Of a DNA stretch of 32,525 bases, positions 15,659 through 23,460 are shown in pieces. The stretch's first letter is position 1; every line of letters begins with the position of its first letter. A program made the translations under genes and the position numbers. Origin of the DNA: JAKQHY01 sp034429475 (GTDB taxonomy: Bacteria > Chloroflexota > Anaerolineae > B4-G1 > SLSP01); NCBI GenBank assembly GCA_034429475.1, contig DAOUGD010000104.1:1-32525 (forward strand). The letters are read 5' to 3'. Below the pieces are notes generated by a model. It was not told the origin of the DNA. It did no database searches and saw only the letters and a list, made by a program, of their open reading frames with translations.

Positions 15659-17116
15659 TTAAAATTTGCTTAACCTGAGACCCAATCTCTGCAACGCGGC
15701 CAACAGGCCGGTATGGAGGTCGCTCAGGGTCATCACCTGGCTCCAATCTATGCCCAAATCCACGACGGTTTCGGCCACCACATCGGAGATGCCGGTGATG
15801 ATGGTGCGCGCGCCTTTCAGCCGCGCTGCCTGGATGGTGCGGTTGAGGTAATTGATGATGCTGGTATCCACAAACGGCACGCCGGTCATGTCCAGGATGA
15901 CGATTTTGGCGCGATGCGCGCTGATGCCGGCCAGCAGCGCGCGCATGATGTCGCCGGCGCGCAGCGCGTCAATGCTGCCGATGAGCGGCATGACGAGGAT
16001 ACTGCCCGTGCCATCCGGGTGTTTCATGACAGGGATGATGGGCGACGCCAGCTCCTTGAGCGCCTGTTGTTGGGCGCTGATCACCTCGTGTTGCAGGCGT
16101 TCGCGTTCGGTCTGCGCCTGCCGGTGTTCGGTGACGTCGGTGGCAGCCCCGCCGACGGCGTACACGCGCCCGTCCGCGTCGTAGAGCGGGAATTCTACGA
16201 TGAACTTCGTGCGCCGCGCACTGTCGTCAGAAGCCGACAATGTCACTTCCAATTCCACCGGCAACTGCGCGGTCAGCACGTCCTGGTGTGAAGTCCACAG
16301 GACGTCGGCCACTTCTTGTGGGGCGAAATCGTGCAGTGTCCGCCCTACGGCCTCCCCCGGCTTGAGCGCGAAGGTGGTTTCCAGGGCGCGGTTGCCCAGG
16401 ATGAAATGCCCCTGCAAATCCCTGGCGTAAGCCAGATCGGGGAAGTTGTCGAGAAAGGTCTGGAAGAGAAATTGGCTCTCGTGCAGTTCTGCCGTGCGCA
16501 CGGCGACGATCTTTTCCAACCGATCCACCAGCCGCCGGTTTTGCACCGCCACAGTCATCAACGCGGGGATGCCCTCGAAGATCGCGCGTTCGTGCTCGCT
16601 GAAAGCGTGGGGCGTTTGCCAATCGAAAGCGATCAGGCCCACCCACTCGCCGGCGTGCCGCAGGGGAATGGCGACTTCCGCGCCCACCCCGAATCGCGCC
16701 AGATGGACGCGCGCCGTTTTCGACAGCACCGGGTCGTCCTGCGCATCCGCGATGTAGAGCGGCTTGTCCGGGTGATTCATCAACATCTGGGCGATGGGAT
16801 GCCTGGCCCAACTCATCCGCATCCCCACCGGCGAGACCTGGGCGGTGTCGGCGTTTAGCGAGGCGACCGTTTCGAGGTACGTCGGAGCGCCGCTTCCGTC
16901 CAGGTCCACGTAGCTCAGGCTGACCGTACACTCGTCTGCATGGAATCCCGGTTGCGCCAGGGCTTGCAGCAGTTGCATCTCGTCGCGGGCGCTGTTGATG
17001 TCGCGGCTGATCGCCTGAAGCACCTGCGCCTGCATCAGCGCCTGTTTCAGGGCGGCGATCTCGCTCTGCATCCCGGCGAACGTCACCCCCTGGACGGTCT
17101 CATCTTTCGTGGTCAT
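15659..17116 (-). CDS. rsbR: RsbR paralogue 1: GAF-PAS-STAS
   Basis: RsbR proteins form the stressosome shell; N-terminal turrets sense signals and C-terminal STAS domains form the core. The 485 residues comprise a GAF domain (about 30-205), a PAS domain (215-330), a connecting helix (330-355) and STAS (357-480) that starts with the RsbR mark ELASPIIPV. Thr418 in VPFVDTS aligns with the first RsbT site (Thr171 of RsbRA), and Thr450 in VAETVVDLGI lies at about the second. Bacillus RsbRA has a globin-like N-terminus, so this sensor is different. Its start overlaps the receiver gene at 17100-17525 by 17 bases, with GGGAG before the ATG. GAF and PAS point to a small-molecule or redox signal. Confidence 0.93.
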   Translation of the reverse strand: MTTKDETVQGVTFAGMQSEIAALKQALMQAQVLQAISRDINSARDEMQLLQALAQPGFHADECTVSLSYVDLDGSGAPTYLETVASLNADTAQVSPVGMRMSWARHPIAQMLMNHPDKPLYIADAQDDPVLSKTARVHLARFGVGAEVAIPLRHAGEWVGLIAFDWQTPHAFSEHERAIFEGIPALMTVAVQNRRLVDRLEKIVAVRTAELHESQFLFQTFLDNFPDLAYARDLQGHFILGNRALETTFALKPGEAVGRTLHDFAPQEVADVLWTSHQDVLTAQLPVELEVTLSASDDSARRTKFIVEFPLYDADGRVYAVGGAATDVTEHRQAQTERERLQHEVISAQQQALKELASPIIPVMKHPDGTGSILVMPLIGSIDALRAGDIMRALLAGISAHRAKIVILDMTGVPFVDTSIINYLNRTIQAARLKGARTIITGISDVVAETVVDLGIDWSQVMTLSDLHTGLLAALQRLGLRLSKF

Positions 17117-17525
17117 GCGTTCTCCCGGTAGAAGGGGCCGCTTTGTCTTCGGCGCCCAGAATGCGAAGCTGGCGCAGCGTTTCTAGCAACACCGCGTAGG
17201 CAAAGCCCCCCTTCGGAATGAATTCGACGGCCCCGGCGGTCAGCGATTGCTCCCGCGCTGCCTCGGCCGGATTTCCCGACATCGTGATGATGGGGATTTG
17301 GGAGGTGCGCGGATCGGCCAGCAAGCGGCGGCAGACTTCGTAGCCATCCACCGCCGGCATCATCAAATCCAGCACCACCGCGTCGGGCCGCCATTGGCAG
17401 GCCAGCTCGACCCCGGTTTCGCCGTAATTGGCGCAACGTACTTGTAGCCCATGCTCCTCCAGCTCATCCTGGAGCCGCATGGCCTGCACCATACTGTCTT
17501 CGATGATCAAGATTTTGCCGGTCAT
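17100..17525 (-). CDS. stand-alone receiver protein C
   Basis: The 141-residue receiver has Glu9-Asp10, Asp53 in VLDLMMPAVDG, Ser83 in the Thr/Ser switch position and Lys105. The block GAVEFIPKGGFAYAVLLETL matches the two receivers next to cheA, although this gene is some 9 kb away inside the stressosome part. That shared block links the two halves of the cluster. AAGGGAT precedes the ATG, and the gene overlaps the GAF-PAS rsbR by 17 bases. It is a likely CheA or hybrid-kinase target that may report to the stressosome. Confidence 0.88.
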   Translation of the reverse strand: MTGKILIIEDSMVQAMRLQDELEEHGLQVRCANYGETGVELACQWRPDAVVLDLMMPAVDGYEVCRRLLADPRTSQIPIITMSGNPAEAAREQSLTAGAVEFIPKGGFAYAVLLETLRQLRILGAEDKAAPSTGRTHDHER

Positions 17526-17545
17526 AGTTGATCCCTTAAACTGGA

Positions 17546-17613
17546 AATGAGTAATGAGTAATGAGTAATGAGTGACTTCTTACTCCTAACTCCTAACTTC
17601 TAACTCCTAACTC
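17546..17613. repeat. heptamer array A3 between PAS-RsbR and receiver C genes
   Basis: Four exact AATGAGT units (17546-17573) are followed by GACTTCT, TACTCCT, AACTCCT, AACTTCT, AACTCCT. The two arms run in opposite polarity (GAGT against ACTC). The array ends at the stop codon of the PAS-type rsbR gene (17615-17617). Confidence 0.85.
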
Positions 17614-17614
17614 G

Positions 17615-18490
17615 CTACACCCGGCTCAGCACAAACCCCATGCGCCGCAGGGCGACGATCAGGCCGGTTTGCAGATCGCTCAACGTTTCCAATTCGCCCC
17701 AGTCAATCCCCAAATCCACAATAGTCTCGGCGACCGCGTCGGAGACGCCGGTGACAATGGTTTGCGCCCCCTTGAGCCGCGCCGCCTGGATGGTTTTGTT
17801 GAGGTGCGCCGCCACGCCGGTATCCACAATCGGCACGCCAGTGATGTCCAGGATGACGATCTTGGCCCGGTACATGTTGATGCCGGTGAGCAGCGCGCGC
17901 ATCGTATCCCGCGCCCGCACCGAGTCGAGGCCACCCACCAACGGCACCACGATGATGCGGTCCATCACGGGGATGATGGGGGTGGCGAGTTCTTTGAGCG
18001 CCTGCTGCTGCGCCTCGATGGCGTCGCGTTGCAAGCGTTCGCGCTCGGCTTCGGCCTGTTTCTGCTCGGTAATGTCGCGGAGGATGGCGCCGATGTCGGT
18101 CAAGCCCCCCCCGTCGGCTTCCACGGCGAAGAAGGTGGCGTCCGCGATGAAGATGGAACCATCCTTGCGCCGCTGCCGCACTTCTCCGTGCCAGCCGTGC
18201 TTGAGCGCCTGCGGCAGCACGATTTCGCGCAGCGTGGCGAAGTCGCCTTCCGGCCAGAAGCGCGCGCCGTCCATGCCGACCATCTCGCGCTGGGCGAAGT
18301 CACAGCCAAACAACAGGTGCGCGGCCTGGTTGGCGTAGGTGAAATGCACCTCCGTATCCAACATCACAATGCCGTCGTGCGAGTTTTCCACCAGGGCTTT
18401 GAAGGTGGTGTAGTTTTCCGCCAACTCCGCCTGGCGCGCCCGCGCCTCAACCAGTTCTTGCATCAGTTCGGACTTCGTTTTCTCGCTCAT
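17615..18490 (-). CDS. rsbR: RsbR paralogue 2: PAS-STAS
   Basis: A 291-residue RsbR with an N-terminal helix (5-28), one PAS domain (25-143, with HDGIVMLDTEV and RDITEQKQAE at its ends), a linker helix (144-165) and STAS (168-288) that begins ELATPIIPV. Thr224 in VPIVDTG and Thr256 in VAETIVDLGI are the expected RsbT target positions. It starts inside the stop codon of the receiver-cyclase gene (4-base ATGA overlap), so production of the two is coupled. This suggests that the cyclase and this turret work together. PAS ligand unknown. Confidence 0.93.
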   Translation of the reverse strand: MSEKTKSELMQELVEARARQAELAENYTTFKALVENSHDGIVMLDTEVHFTYANQAAHLLFGCDFAQREMVGMDGARFWPEGDFATLREIVLPQALKHGWHGEVRQRRKDGSIFIADATFFAVEADGGGLTDIGAILRDITEQKQAEAERERLQRDAIEAQQQALKELATPIIPVMDRIIVVPLVGGLDSVRARDTMRALLTGINMYRAKIVILDITGVPIVDTGVAAHLNKTIQAARLKGAQTIVTGVSDAVAETIVDLGIDWGELETLSDLQTGLIVALRRMGFVLSRV

Positions 18491-19542
18491 ACTTTACCTC
18501 TCAAAAAGTAGGTTTTCATCTCGCCCTTGTGCTTGATGGGGATGTTCCCCCGCAATTCAAAGACGTAATGGGTGCGCAGCCGTTCGTAGACGGCCTCCGT
18601 CACCTGAATTTTGCCGGTTTCGCTGTGCGATTCCATGCGGCTGGCGGTGTTGACCGTGTCGCCCCATAGGTCGTAGGTATACTTGTTCGCGCCGAGCACC
18701 CCACCCACCACCGGCCCTGCGTGGAAGCCGATGCGTAAATCCAGCGGGTGTCCCCCTTCGCGGCTGAACAGTCGCATCACTTCCAGCATATCCAGAGCCA
18801 TATCGGCGATGGCTTCCGTATGATCGGCGCGCTTGTTGAACAGCCCCCCCACCACCATGTAGGCGTCGCCCGACGTCTTGATCTTTTCCAGGCCGTGCCG
18901 CGCCGTCAGATAGTCGAAGGCGCAGAAAACGTCGTTCAGCAGGACGACCAGATCGGTCGGCGTCATGCTCGCGGCCAGCGCGGTGAAGTCCACCAGGTCG
19001 GCGAACAGCACGGTGATGTCGCTGAAGCTGTCGGCGATGATGGTCTCCCCACGCTGCAACCGTTCGGCGATGGGCTTGGGCAGCACATTAAAGAGCAATT
19101 CTTCCGACTTGCTCCGTTCCAATTGCAACTGCCGCAGATACGCCTGTTCCTGGTCGTGCCACCGTTTCTTTTCCAGGCTAGCGCCGATGCGCGCTTCGAG
19201 CAGCACCGGATCCATTGTCTTGAGCAAATAGTCCTCGGCACCCATCTGGATGCACTTGATCACACTGCTCATCTCGTCAAACGCTGAAATGACGATGACG
19301 GGGATCGTGCGCAGTTCCGGGGTTTCGCTCAGCGTGCGCAAAACATCGTACCCGTTCATCTCCGGCATCAGGATGTCCAGCAGCACTAGATCGAATGCCT
19401 GTTCCCGCATCCGTTCCAAAGCCTCGCGTCCGTTGCACGCCGTGACGACGCTGTGCCCCTGCTCTTCCAACTCGAAGGACAGCTTCATCCGAATTGTCGG
19501 ACTGTCATCTACGACCAGTAAATGCCCCGGTTGACTTTTCAT
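18487..19542 (-). CDS. receiver-linked class III adenylate cyclase
   Basis: The 351-residue protein has a receiver (5-125) with Asp12/Asp13, Asp56 and Lys108, a signalling helix with SEELLFNVLPKPIAERLQRG (146-165), and a class III cyclase catalytic domain (172-345). Metal-binding Asp182 (LFADLVDFT) and Asp226 (GDAYMV) are present. Lys222 and Asp291 (YDLWGD) match the adenine-specifying pair. Asn298 and Arg302 (VNTASRM) are the transition-state residues. It should therefore make cAMP from ATP, controlled by phosphorylation. GAAGGGAT precedes the ATG. It is the only clear second-messenger output in the cluster and is translationally coupled to the PAS-RsbR. Confidence 0.93.
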   Translation of the reverse strand: MKSQPGHLLVVDDSPTIRMKLSFELEEQGHSVVTACNGREALERMREQAFDLVLLDILMPEMNGYDVLRTLSETPELRTIPVIVISAFDEMSSVIKCIQMGAEDYLLKTMDPVLLEARIGASLEKKRWHDQEQAYLRQLQLERSKSEELLFNVLPKPIAERLQRGETIIADSFSDITVLFADLVDFTALAASMTPTDLVVLLNDVFCAFDYLTARHGLEKIKTSGDAYMVVGGLFNKRADHTEAIADMALDMLEVMRLFSREGGHPLDLRIGFHAGPVVGGVLGANKYTYDLWGDTVNTASRMESHSETGKIQVTEAVYERLRTHYVFELRGNIPIKHKGEMKTYFLRGKV

Positions 19543-19560
19543 CGTTTATCCCTTCAACGA

Positions 19561-19640
19561 GTTCCGAGTTGCGAGTTCCGAGTTGCGAGTGAGGAATTAT
19601 GTACCTTATCCTAATTCCTAACTCCTAACCCCTAACTCCC
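19561..19640. repeat. heptamer array A4 between GAF-RsbR and cyclase genes
   Basis: Units GTTCCGA, GTTGCGA, GTTCCGA, GTTGCGA, GTGAGGA form the first arm. After a short spacer, TTATCCT, AATTCCT, AACTCCT, AACCCCT, AACTCCC form the second arm of opposite polarity. The stop codon of the GAF-type rsbR (19632-19634) lies inside the second arm. Confidence 0.85.
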
Positions 19641-20732
19641 ATCCCCATTCCTGCGTCGCTGCAACGTGAACCCCAGTTTGCCGAGGGCAAACAACAGGCC
19701 GGTTTGCAGGTCGGTCAGGGTGTTGATGTCGGTCCAGTCAATGCCCAAGTCTACCACCGTCTCGGCGACCGCTTCCGAGATGCCGGTGACGATAGTGTGC
19801 GCCCCTTTGAGCCGCGCGGCCTTGATCGTCTTGTTCAGGTGCCCGGCCACGCCGCTGTCCACAATCGGTACACCGGTGATGTCCAGGATGACGATTTTGG
19901 CGTGGTAGGCGTTGATGCCGGCCAGCAGCCCGCGCATGATGTCCTTCGCCCGCAGCGAGTCCACGCTGCCGATCAGGGGCATGACGATGATGCCGTCCAG
20001 CACCGGGATGATGGGGGTGGAAAGCTCCTGAATGGCGCGTTGTTGGGCGGCGATGACCTCTTTTTGCAGTCGCTCGCGTTCGAGTTCGGCCCGCTCGCGG
20101 TCCAGCAACTCCTCTTGCAGCGACGTGTACAGGTCGGCGTTGTCAATGGCCGTCGCCAGGTTGTCGGCCAACATCTGCGAGATGGTGATACTCTCCTCGT
20201 CGAAGGCCGCGACTTTGACGCTCTGCACGGTCAGCGCGCCCATCACCCAATCCCGCGAGCGCAGCGGCAGCGCCATCTCCGAGTGGGTGTCGGGCAGATG
20301 CGGGTTTTCGAAGCGTACCGCTTCCTCACCCACGTCCAGCGCGATGCGCGGCTCCCCGGTGGCAATGCACTGCCCAATCATTGAAGCGCCGCCTACCTTG
20401 AGCTTGTGCCCCGCCGCCATCATCGCCGCGCCCGCCTCGCCGGTGCCGGCGCGCAGCACGGCATACTCGCGCGCATCGTCCACCAGAAACAATCCCACGT
20501 AATACAGTCCAAACCAATCGCGGATCAGGTTGACCGATTGCTTGATCAGCTCGTCAATGTTCAAAATCGAAGACGTGATGCGGTTCACCTGCGTCACAAT
20601 CTGGAGTTGATTGCTCCGCTGCCGCAGGTTCTTTTCGTGCTGCTGCCGTTCGTGGAGGATGGCCTCCAATTCGGCGACCCGCGCCTCTGCTGCTGTCAGT
20701 TTAGTTTCGAGTTGTTCTGCCATTGCTCCCAT
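19632..20732 (-). CDS. rsbR: RsbR paralogue 3: GAF-STAS
   Basis: The protein has a coiled coil (about 5-50), a GAF domain (45-205), a second helix and STAS (235-360) that begins ELSTPIIPV. At the first RsbT site this copy has Ser (VPIVDSGVAGHL) where the other two RsbR have Thr; the second site Thr in VAETVVDLGI is kept. The start is uncertain: AAGGAGG lies three bases before the ATG at 20732 and twelve before the ATG at 20723, and a reading to 20747 covers the SD itself. It overlaps the cheR end by 32 bases with the chosen start. Its position directly after cheR ties the stressosome genes to the Che genes. Confidence 0.92.
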   Translation of the reverse strand: MGAMAEQLETKLTAAEARVAELEAILHERQQHEKNLRQRSNQLQIVTQVNRITSSILNIDELIKQSVNLIRDWFGLYYVGLFLVDDAREYAVLRAGTGEAGAAMMAAGHKLKVGGASMIGQCIATGEPRIALDVGEEAVRFENPHLPDTHSEMALPLRSRDWVMGALTVQSVKVAAFDEESITISQMLADNLATAIDNADLYTSLQEELLDRERAELERERLQKEVIAAQQRAIQELSTPIIPVLDGIIVMPLIGSVDSLRAKDIMRGLLAGINAYHAKIVILDITGVPIVDSGVAGHLNKTIKAARLKGAHTIVTGISEAVAETVVDLGIDWTDINTLTDLQTGLLFALGKLGFTLQRRRNGDGS

Positions 20733-22239
20733 AATCCTCCTTGGCATAGAGTTGTTCGGACGTCTCCAGCCCCCAGCGTTGCTGCTGCCGGAGAATCGTC
20801 TCGCGCAGACTGCTCACCGTGATCCCCCCGGAACCGGGGATCAGATCGTCGTCAGCGTGGCCGTTGAGCAGCCGGTGCGCATTTTCCAATGATTTCTGGG
20901 CCTGACCCCACTGACGCTTATCGCGGTAGAGGTCGGCCAGGCCAAAATGACCGAGAATATGATTGCGATCCAGATAGACGACCTTTTTCATCATCGTGAT
21001 GGCCTCATCCAATCGCCCTTGATGCTGGTAGACCAGGGACAGGGTGTAGTAGGCGTCGCCGGCCAGCTTGTCGAGGGCGACGGCGTGGGCGCACCAATAC
21101 TCGGCGTTGCGCCAGTCTCCCAGGTTCGCGTAAGCGCGGCCCAACAGTGTGCCGACGAGCACATCGTCCGGGCGCGACGCGGAGAGGGTCAACAACAGAT
21201 CGCGCGCTTCCTCGGCGCGGCCATCGTGGACCCATTCCTCTGCTTGCTCCAACAAATCGCCGGGCGTTTCGGTGTGGGGCGCCGGCGGATGATAGGGCGG
21301 CGCATCTTCCGGCAAACTGCACGGCTCGGCGAGGGGCGTCCAGGCCGGGGGCGCGGCAACCCGTTCGCCGCCGCTCACGGCAAGTTGGAAGGGGCGGCGG
21401 TACAACACGGCGTCGGGATAGTTGCACGTCTCGTAGCGGCGGTAGACGCTGAGGGATGGCTCGGCGTGTCCTACCACCAGCCAGCCGCCCGGCGTCAGCG
21501 CCTCATAGAAGCGCGCCACCACCCGCCGTGTGACCACTTCGCTGAAGTAGATCGTGACGTTGCGGCACAGGATGAGGTCGAGGCTGGTGGTATTTGTCTC
21601 GTAGCTTGGATAAACGTCGTCCACCAGGTTCAGCCGGGCAAACGTCACCATCCGGCGCACTTCCGGCTTGAGCCGGTAACGCTTGCCTTCGTGGCTGAAA
21701 TAGCGCTGCCGCCACAGGCGGGCGCGCTCTTCGCGGAACGCCCATTCGCCGTAGAGCGCCTGCCGCGCGCGATCCAACGCTTCGTTGTTGATGTCGGTCG
21801 CCAGGATGGTGATGGCCCAGTCGTTGGCGTCGGGCAGCAGTTCCCGCAGCAGCATCGCCACCGAGTAGGCTTCCTCGCCGCTGGCGCAGCCCGCGCTCCA
21901 GATGCGCAGTGCGCGCAACGATCGCTGGCGGGCAATGATCTCCGGCAACACGTGGTGGTAGAGTGCGTCGAATTGCGGCTGGTTGCGGAAGAAATGCGTC
22001 TCGCCCACCGTCACCGCGTTGATGAGCCGATCCATCTCCATCGCGCCGCCTTTGGGATCGAGCAGCAGGCTGTAGTAGTCGTCCAGGTTGATGCAGGTGG
22101 AGGCGGCAAACGCCTGTTTGACGCCCAACGCCAGCTCCGACTGACGGCTTTCCGAGAAATACATCCCGCAACGGTCGAGGAGCAGCCGGTTGAAGCGCAC
22201 GTAGTCGCGGTATTCCAGCCGGAGTTCGCGCTCGTTCAT
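20701..22239 (-). CDS. cheR: CheR chemoreceptor methyltransferase with C-terminal TPR repeats
   Basis: CheR methylates receptor glutamates with S-adenosylmethionine. Seen in 512 residues: a CheR N-terminal helical domain (6-65), TVGETHFFRN (77-86), the SAM-binding WSAGCASGEEAYS (114-126), an ATDINNEAL acidic loop (147-155), CRNVTIYF (225-232) and HAEPSL (258-263). A Pro-rich linker (290-328) and about three or four TPR-like repeats (330-460) follow. TPR-bearing CheR proteins are often found in non-flagellar chemosensory systems, and the TPR part may hold partner proteins. The start overlaps the cheW stop by four bases (ATGA). Confidence 0.95.
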   Translation of the reverse strand: MNERELRLEYRDYVRFNRLLLDRCGMYFSESRQSELALGVKQAFAASTCINLDDYYSLLLDPKGGAMEMDRLINAVTVGETHFFRNQPQFDALYHHVLPEIIARQRSLRALRIWSAGCASGEEAYSVAMLLRELLPDANDWAITILATDINNEALDRARQALYGEWAFREERARLWRQRYFSHEGKRYRLKPEVRRMVTFARLNLVDDVYPSYETNTTSLDLILCRNVTIYFSEVVTRRVVARFYEALTPGGWLVVGHAEPSLSVYRRYETCNYPDAVLYRRPFQLAVSGGERVAAPPAWTPLAEPCSLPEDAPPYHPPAPHTETPGDLLEQAEEWVHDGRAEEARDLLLTLSASRPDDVLVGTLLGRAYANLGDWRNAEYWCAHAVALDKLAGDAYYTLSLVYQHQGRLDEAITMMKKVVYLDRNHILGHFGLADLYRDKRQWGQAQKSLENAHRLLNGHADDDLIPGSGGITVSSLRETILRQQQRWGLETSEQLYAKEDYGSNGRTTRN

Positions 22240-22844
22240 GCCGCAGCCTCCTCCGGTGTGCTTTCCGGCGTCTGTTGCGCCTCCAGGGATAACGCCTGCC
22301 GCGCGACTACCTTTGCGGGCAGCAGGGGCGCCTGGGCCTGGGTGAAAAGCTGCGCCACGTCCAACAAAATAACGGTTTCGTAAGCCGTATGTATCAGCCC
22401 CTCGACGATGGGGGTCTGCCGCAGCCCCTCCGGCAAAATCCCCGGCAGGGAGGTGATCGCGCCGGTGCGGATGGATATCACGTCTGTGACTTCGTCCACA
22501 ATCAGGCCGACTTTGTGCCAGGACGTTGACGTCGCGTCCGTCTCGACGTTGCGCACCAGGATGATGGGGGTGTGCAATTGCAGCGGAATTTCCGCCATTC
22601 CCAGGTAACGGCGGAGGCTGAGCACCGGAACGGCCTCGCCGCGCAGGTTGATGATGCCCTTCACCACCGGGTTGACCTGGGGGAGTGGGGTGATGGCGAC
22701 CATCTCGATGATCTGGAGGATCGCTTCCACCGGGATCGCGTAGCCCTGCGTTTCCAGTCGGAATACGACGAAGCTGCGCTGCGCTTGAACGCCGGCAGGC
22801 GTGTGGGACGCTGCGGTGATGGGCACAGTTTCATTGGCCATCAT
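22236..22844 (-). CDS. cheW: CheW-like coupling protein 2
   Basis: The start at 22844 is chosen because GGAG lies eight bases upstream; the longer reading to 22880 has none. The 202-residue product has one CheW domain (about 22-165): FVVFRLETQGYAIPVEAI, VVKGIINLRGEAVPVLSLRRYLG and VGLIVDEVTDVISI, all standard CheW marks. An Ala/Pro/Glu-rich tail follows. It is shorter and more canonical than the CheW at 12967-13674. Two CheW proteins plus the CheW domain of CheA allow mixed arrays. It is coupled to cheR by a 4-base overlap. Confidence 0.93.
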   Translation of the reverse strand: MMANETVPITAASHTPAGVQAQRSFVVFRLETQGYAIPVEAILQIIEMVAITPLPQVNPVVKGIINLRGEAVPVLSLRRYLGMAEIPLQLHTPIILVRNVETDATSTSWHKVGLIVDEVTDVISIRTGAITSLPGILPEGLRQTPIVEGLIHTAYETVILLDVAQLFTQAQAPLLPAKVVARQALSLEAQQTPESTPEEAAA

Positions 22845-22867
22845 GGTTAGGTCTCCTGAAGGTGGAC

Positions 22868-23308
22868 TTAGGCCGCACATGCCTCAATTTCAGGGACGCT
22901 GTCTGCCGGTGAGAGTTCGTCGTGGTAGAGGATGTCGTTGACCTTGTCGTTGAGCATCCCAATCACAAACGGAAAATCCAGGTGCGCGATCTGGACGGCC
23001 AGATCGGTCTGGAAGTATTTGTCCGAAATGATGAGAATCGGCACCTGGCCGATGTAGCTGCCCAGCGAAGCGCGCGCCAGCGCGACCACCGGCTCGTTGG
23101 ATGGCGAACTCATCGCTACCACAATCAAGTCAATGTCGTTGCTCTCGTCGTGTTCCTGCCGCGTCTGTGGTGAAGGCATCACCACTGTGCGCACTTTGAG
23201 CTTCTTCAAGCCGTTGCGCAGGCTAAATTCGATCACCTGGGCCAGTGTCTCGTTATCGCTGAGCACCAACACCCTTTTTTCTGTCGCTTCTGTGATTGCG
23301 TTCTCCAT
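22868..23308 (-). CDS. pseudo-receiver protein, first gene of the Che-Rsb run
   Basis: The start at 23308 follows GAGGT; the reading to 23326 has no site. The 146-residue product looks like a receiver fold: RVLVLSDNETLAQVIEFSLRNG at beta1-alpha1, IDLIVVAMSSP at beta3, VPILIISDK at beta4. The phospho-acceptor Asp, expected in LxLDxxMP, is replaced by Ala-Met-Ser; the acidic pair is Ser17-Asp18; no clear Lys follows. I expect a phosphorylation-independent adaptor, but the similarity is weak and a different Rossmann-like role is possible. It begins the 20-kb run and lies 23 bases before cheW. Confidence 0.7.
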   Translation of the reverse strand: MENAITEATEKRVLVLSDNETLAQVIEFSLRNGLKKLKVRTVVMPSPQTRQEHDESNDIDLIVVAMSSPSNEPVVALARASLGSYIGQVPILIISDKYFQTDLAVQIAHLDFPFVIGMLNDKVNDILYHDELSPADSVPEIEACAA

Positions 23309-23373
23309 GCTCACCTCATCTACCATCGTGACCCAGGCGCTGCCTGGATGCGTTTCAGGTGATGCTCCTGATG

Positions 23374-23460
23374 ACCGTCATTTTTATAGCCGTATCCTAA
23401 CACACGGATGTTCCGAGATTGTAACAAACCCACGTCCGAATATTCCAAAAACGATCCAAA
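23374..23460 (-). promoter_or_regulatory. possible promoter region of the Che-Rsb run
   Basis: Bases 23309-23614 hold no gene. The part nearest the first gene is AT-richer than its surroundings. On the minus strand it carries TACAAT (23418-23423), TAGGAT and TATAAA (23383-23388) as candidate -10 elements, but none has a good -35 at 16-18 bases. The rest of the gap (23461-23614) is a heptamer array. This is a position-based guess. Confidence 0.3.

Noticed and set aside
20947..22383. 478-codon open frame on the plus strand opposite cheR and cheW2
   Set aside because: It is antisense to two genes with clear motifs, has no family match, and long antisense frames are common in GC-rich genes with this codon use.
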